Shown here: positions 59,002 through 64,000 of the stretch, one piece after another
How positions within the stretch are numbered: the stretch's first letter is position 1
How the letters are laid out: the number at the start of each line of letters is the position of its first letter
Origin: Plazaster borealis
Lineage: Eukaryota; Echinodermata; Asteroidea; Forcipulatida; Labidiasteridae
NCBI GenBank assembly: GCA_021014325.1
Contig: CM037459.1
Location: 16,952,501-17,016,500 of the forward strand
Direction of reading: 5' to 3'
Length of the DNA: 64,000 nucleotides
Translations under genes and position numbers: made by a program
Notes under the pieces: generated by a model
What the model was told of the DNA's origin: nothing
Database searches by the model: none
What the model saw: only the letters and a program-made list of their open reading frames with translations

Positions 59002-60761
59002 GTGCATGCTTGAAGAGAACCCTTTCCAACTAAATTCAACATAATGCTGTTGTTTCTGTCCCATTGTTTTCAAAAGAATAATTGTTCACGTTTGCACAGC
59101 AAAAAGTAAAACCAATTCGTCACACCACCTGACCACACAGCAGGCCAGTCAAGTCTTCAAACGACTTCAGCAAGATCAATTTCGTCAACTGGCCTTTCCA
59201 ACCAATTTCATTTCCACCCACCGCATTCTTAAAAACTTTTTTATCGACAGTTTTCATCAGATCTTGGCCTCGATTGCGATCGATGAAATGTTTTCTTTGT
59301 GTCACTTTTATTTTAGTTGATCGATGCAGCAATCGCAATGTTTCAAACAAACTCCACAATGGCGCACGCCTTGCAAATTGCATTGCAGATAAAAGTTATC
59401 ACAGTGTCTGTTTGCTGCCGCATCCCACAGTCGTAAAGCGTTAGAAAAACTGTGGAAACAGTTGTTATGTATGACCAACTCATTTGGGGATTTTACCAAC
59501 TGAGGCGGTTCGCACGACTGTGAAGTTACAAAAAATGGGAAATCCAGCAACAAACAAATGGGTAGAGGTCCAGACGTTGTTTATAATCATAACAAATATA
59601 TTAATTTATTTACAAACAGCAAAGGCGAATCAAGGAAACTTACAATCAGTAATTAATGTAAAGCATGAATTAAAGCGACTTGGTATACATCAATGAATAT
59701 TAATATTGGCCAAATTAGAGATTTTAAATACCGTAAGTAAATGCCACCTGCTCAACTAACTCAGGTCTCGGGAATGGGGAGTCCGGCGCCAACCACACAG
59801 TCACGCTGAGCGGGGTAGTGGGTAGTCCTCACAGCGGGGCTTCTCATCAGTCCAAGCCCATAGCCGGCCAGCGACCACGCCCAAGTGTCATCCTGCCAGT
59901 GGTAGTAGCGCCGTCAATTCCTGTGGTGTGGCTGGTCAGCATCCCATCCCAAGCTCTGAGTCGAAGGAGGCCGCAGTGTAGGCATGCAATGCTTTTTATA
60001 CGCACATTAGAATTTAAATAAATACAACCACTTGCTAAAGTACTAAAAGAACTGAGGAATGCAGCCAGCTGAGAACAATCAGCAGGAAGGAACAGCTAAA
60101 CTAGGAATGTTCATCTCGGCAATAATGTGTCTGAAAGGAATTCCACAAGAAATCAGATTAACTGTGAACATAACAATCTTCCCTCCTTAAAAGTTTTGAT
60201 CAAGGGGAAAAACTTTAATATATTAGCAAGTGGCGCTTGATAAATATCAATCATTTTGAAAATGTCATACCATCAAATTACACATATAATACAAATGCTG
60301 TTTAAAGCGACTGTAGAATGTATGCTGTACAAGGAGCCTTGTGGCTCTGTGTGCTATGCATGTGTCAGGTAGGCAAATCCTGAGTGCGATAGTGTATGGG
60401 ATTGGTACATGTACCTTCTAAATGAGCACGAAAACGCGTGTGAATTCTCCGCTCATCACTTTTAACCACGCGGCTACAGTCAACAGTTTTTTTAAAGTTT
60501 TGCATTTTATATTTTTAGTTTTTATCATGTAACATTGTTCGCACATTTCCCCTTTCTGAATGCTGGCAATGCCACGCAAATCTACTCAGATTCGCAGCGT
60601 TACGTCGGGCGTGAATCTTTGCGCAATCGATTCGCGGATTCGCGTCAGATTTCTAGGCCTGACCAGTTTGGGATCACTCAACATCTACAATGTAGCTGCG
60701 TCAAATGGTGGTGCACTCGATTAGGTGAAATCATACAGCTGCTGTAGATAGTTTAGTTATT
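59002..60761. other. REEP5/6 intron 1, no feature recognised
   Basis: Mixed composition, with a GC-richer stretch at 59760-59990. ORFs are short and unrelated to known families as far as I can tell. A REEP exon was sought and not found. Confidence 0.5.
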
Positions 60762-60770
60762 GCTTTTAAG

Positions 60771-61544
60771 TTGTTGCGATAATCGTAACCCTGCATCCTC
60801 CCGACGGTCGCAGACTGGAGGGTTACGACACAACCCATCTAACAAATCAATGACATTTCGACCATTTGTGACAAAATTTTCAAAAGTTTTACCACTTTCA
60901 AAAATCATGACACACATTCTAGGATTACACGGATTTAATCTTGAATGTATAATGATCCCATTTAGAACACTTAAAACATCATTGAGAAATTATTTTGAAG
61001 AAAAAAAACAACAAAAACTTACCAGAGACTGACTTAAATGTCCGTGAACCCTTGATTCACATCTAGCACTATCTCAATCAATCAGCCCAAATGCTTGCAG
61101 ACTCATTGCCACATGTTAGGCGCATTTCATTAATTTGCACAATCAAAAGTTATTTATGAGAAACAATTTACAGATTGAGCACGCATTCTGGAATGCCAAT
61201 CCCACAAACAAGCGGCGCAGCCTGCAGATTGTGCAAATCCATTAAATACATTAACTCCGCACGTAAAGACGAGCACCACGCCTATACAGCAGTTTGGTTT
61301 ATGCTGATTGGTCGAGATGTTGCTAGTTGCGGGGTTTAAAACCTTATCCTGGTGTCTACAGTTCACTGACATTTCGGTCAGTCTCTGAGTTTTTGTCGTT
61401 TTTGTCTTTAAAATATTTCATTGTCATGATTTTTTGAGTGTCATGAGTGTTACAAACTTGGCAAATTTGTTCACTAGTCTGAAAAAAAAATTGTCTAAAT
61501 TGCACATGTCATTGATTCATTATCGGTTGTGTTTATCGCAACTA
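60771..61544. mobile_element. 774-bp foldback element with perfect 9-bp duplication (family M, copy 3)
   Basis: Left end ttgttgcgataatcgtaacc, right end ttatcgcaacta, flanked by gcttttaag at 60762-60770 and 61545-61553. Arms diverged; complementarity extends to about 61065 and from about 61360. The ~300-bp centre is not found in the other copies. Confidence 0.85.
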
Positions 61545-61553
61545 GCTTTTAAG

Positions 61554-63400
61554 TTGCATTACTTCAACAAATTCTTGTAGTAACATTATTTTTTGTGAGA
61601 AAATGAAACTTGGAGTGAGGGAGTTGCGACTATAGGAATAGATATATTGGGTCAGCGTTGCTGTCAGACACGCTTCACTTTTTCATTTGCCTGTGCTGTT
61701 TTGTGTTTTTGTCGCTGGGTTTCTGTGCTGCGGTTGAAGACACTTACATGATATTCGCTGGAGAGAGGAAGTCCCCGTCCAAGCCAACACATTTTTTGTG
61801 TCTTTTTATGTTTCTTATTTAATAAAACATCAAGACAAAAGGTAACAATTGAATACATTTTAAGTTTGACAGGATATTTATTTTGTTTATTGCGAAATTG
61901 TATGGGTATTATAGACTCAAATCATGGAGATATCGGTAAATTGTTCTTGATGTGTCCCATTTCAGGTTTGTTTAAAACATTTTAAATTGGTCTTTTTTTG
62001 GGGGGGGGGGCGGGGTGTTTTTATTTCTTTTCTTTCTTTCTTCTTCTTTTTAAGCCATCTAAAAAGTTCACACTGTAAAATTAGGGTTGGTAACTGGAAA
62101 CAGAACTTTTTGTTAAGTTGGTGTGTAACTTCCTGACAAACAAAAGGTCCTTGCTCTATGTGGTCAAAGGAAACCACCACAGGAATTTAGTCACTATGTG
62201 GTATTGGGTTTTTGTCACTATATTACACATAGCATGTGTGCCATTGGCCCAGCCTTGCATAAGTTTGCTGCAGATGCTGGTATTTAAGTCATGGACAGTC
62301 CATTGTTGGGTCAGTTTTGTGTCCAGTCAGGTTGAATAAAAACCTGCTACATCATCAATTGAACTTAAATACACTACAGGTGTGTAACAACTCTGTATGC
62401 ACTGAGGACCCTTCATCAGAACAATAGTTTTATTTTGGACAGTGGATTGTGCATTGGTATTGTGCTTTGGTTTGGCAGTGCTGTAATTGCTAGCTGTTCC
62501 CAGACCACTGGTGTTGCTGTTGCTGGCCACTGTTACTGGATGCTGTTGACTACATTATAACTAGAGAACAAGGACAAACTATATTTTATAGCTACAGTAT
62601 GCAAACAAGCAAAATGGACATCTCAGCCAATAACCCAGTTGTCAAGCATGCAGCATTTGGTACAGTACTTTTAAGTTTTTTGCTTAAAATGTAATGTATG
62701 TAGGTACATGTAGGATTAATCTTTAGGAAAAGTGTTGCTCTTAAAAAATTGTTTCCCCTAAGGCATATATTTTTTTTTAGCACATTGATTGCAATTATGA
62801 ACATGAAAACAATTTAAAGAGTTGCACACACAACTAGAAAATTGTTAAATGTGGATTGAAAAGTAACAAGCAACCACTGAAGGCCTTGATAAAGAAGTGC
62901 TGGTACATGTGTATGACACCACCTTCCTGACGAATTGACCAATACACATTTGCCTACAGTGTACAGTATGTGTTAATTGTAGTTTTGTTTAGCAGTGTAC
63001 ATTGTACATGTACCTGTATGTATCACAAAATTGGTCATAATAATACAATACAAAGTCTGCTTCACATCTGAAATATGCTGGTGCACAAATACACTATTTT
63101 ATAATGGGGGAGAGAGATGTCTGCCCCCTTTGCAACCAAAAAGAAACACACTTCTCTTCTCTGTAAATGAAATAAAACAGCAATTTTAAATACCACACAA
63201 TAGTACTTGGATTATCAGTATATTAGCAATTCCACCAATATGTGAGTTTTTAATGACTTGATTTTTATAAATAAGATTTTTATAAGATTCATTTAACCCC
63301 TTCACTATCATTGTTATCTTCATTAAAAAAATACTTAAAAAATACTTGACCGTGCCTCTGCACTGTATTATTTTCGAGAGCTTCTGGAGTAATGTTGTTT
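61554..63400. other. REEP5/6 intron or intergenic DNA, nothing recognised
   Basis: AT-rich; includes a 10-bp G run and a pyrimidine stretch at 61990-62060. No REEP exon, RNA gene or repeat pair identified. Confidence 0.5.
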
Positions 63401-63407
63401 GGTGTTA

Positions 63408-63480
63408 TTGGGTGGTTTCGGCTATACGCCGAAACCACCTTTGTTTTCGTCAAGATTTTTATTTTTTTTATTATTATTAT
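63408..63480 (-). repeat. GGTTTCGGC dispersed repeat, terminal fragment
   Basis: ggtggtttcggctatacgcc then gaaaccacctttgttttcgt, the same end as the copy starting at 63655, then AT-rich sequence that diverges. Confidence 0.75.
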
Positions 63481-63654
63481 AATAAAGCAATAGGTTCCAT
63501 TTTCGTTAACTCTTTCACGTCTGGTGGACAATCGATCGCATCATCGGGACTAATTAACAAACTACATTACGCCACCAAGACATTACTCAATTCTTAACCG
63601 TTCGCCTTGTTAAAGCTGAAACCCCAGTATTTGTTCGTAACAAATTCAGTTCTC

Positions 63655-64000
63655 GGTTTTTTGGGGGTTTCGGCTATCCGCCGAAACCACCTTTGTTTTC
63701 GTCGAGATTTTAATTTTTTTTTCGTATTATTATTTTTCTAGTCAAAAAATTCTCATAGCATTAACCAGTGAAATTTGTTATCGTTCGATCTCGGGAATTA
63801 CAGTCTTAAAACACACAAACGACACATCAAATGAAAGCTTGTCCTCTAACTTAGATCCAGCAGCAGTTGTTTTGAGTGTTTTTTGTTCATTTCTTGACGA
63901 TATTACCGATTTAAAAACGCCCGTCAAAAAAGCACGATCGCCGTGTCTGTGTACATGACACGTAATTGTCGCTGTACGTACCATATGGCCGTGTCACACA
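63655..64000 (-). repeat. GGTTTCGGC dispersed repeat, copy 3 (runs off window)
   Basis: Inverted relative to copies 1 and 2: ggtttcggctatccgccgaa, ccacctttgttttcgtcgag, ctcatagcattaaccagtga, cagcagcagttgttttgagt, gcacgatcgccgtgtctgt. Confidence 0.8.

Noticed and set aside
59484..62339. Plus-strand ORFs as later REEP5/6 exons
   Set aside because: None shows the hydrophobic hairpin or the GYPAYIS-type motif expected for the second and third exons.
1..64000. Integrated virus, operon or prokaryotic-type defence system
   Set aside because: No capsid, integrase, polymerase other than LINE RT, or clustered intronless genes were seen.

Overview
This window is animal nuclear DNA: introns with canonical GT/AG ends, AT-rich noncoding sequence and many SINEs, LINEs, inverted-repeat DNA elements and minisatellites. 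Several repeats (the ~370-bp TTAA-ended element starting AAGGCATCG, the GGTTTCGGC family, a tRNA-headed SINE ending in a GCGCTATATAAG/ATT tail) look like families I associate with echinoderms, especially sea stars. The species assignment is inference; nothing here is bacterial, viral or organellar. Four host genes are supported, three with exon phases that agree throughout. (1) GFM2 (mitochondrial ribosome-recycling GTPase), minus strand, 1-17269, partial at both ends: 11 coding exons seen, continuing left of base 1, with the start-codon exon upstream of 17269 not found. (2) TM2D3 (almondex/BLP2-type two-pass membrane protein), plus strand, 31760-39398: complete, 5 exons, 266 aa. (3) DDX49 (nucleolar DEAD-box RNA helicase), minus strand, 41944-57596: complete, 12 exons, 465 aa. 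(4) REEP5/6-type ER-shaping protein, plus strand, from 58376: first coding exon only. TM2D3 and DDX49 converge on a 46-bp minisatellite; DDX49 and REEP5/6 are head to head 779 bp apart. These genes do not form a pathway; their adjacency looks like ordinary animal gene order. Layout: 1-17.3 kb, GFM2 exons with introns holding two opposed LINE fragments, foldback elements, TTAA MITEs, SINE pieces and a two-part 17-bp minisatellite. 17.3-31.7 kb, a 14-kb intergenic tract of dispersed repeats, inverted-repeat elements and simple repeats. 31.7-40.4 kb, TM2D3. 40.7-41.8 kb, the 46-bp minisatellite. 41.9-57.6 kb, DDX49 with twin perfect palindromes, a 1.3-kb TIR element and a 1.9-kb TTAA-ended element in its introns. 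57.6-64 kb, the promoter region and start of REEP5/6 plus foldback elements and dispersed repeats. No CRISPR array, operon, prokaryotic defence system or intact autonomous transposon was found. The most notable observations concern mobile DNA: a foldback family whose three local copies each sit between 8-9 bp direct repeats (Mutator-like), a TIR element enclosing an exon-like module, a MITE that probably supplies the branch site of a GFM2 exon, and two abutting near-perfect palindromes in a DDX49 intron.
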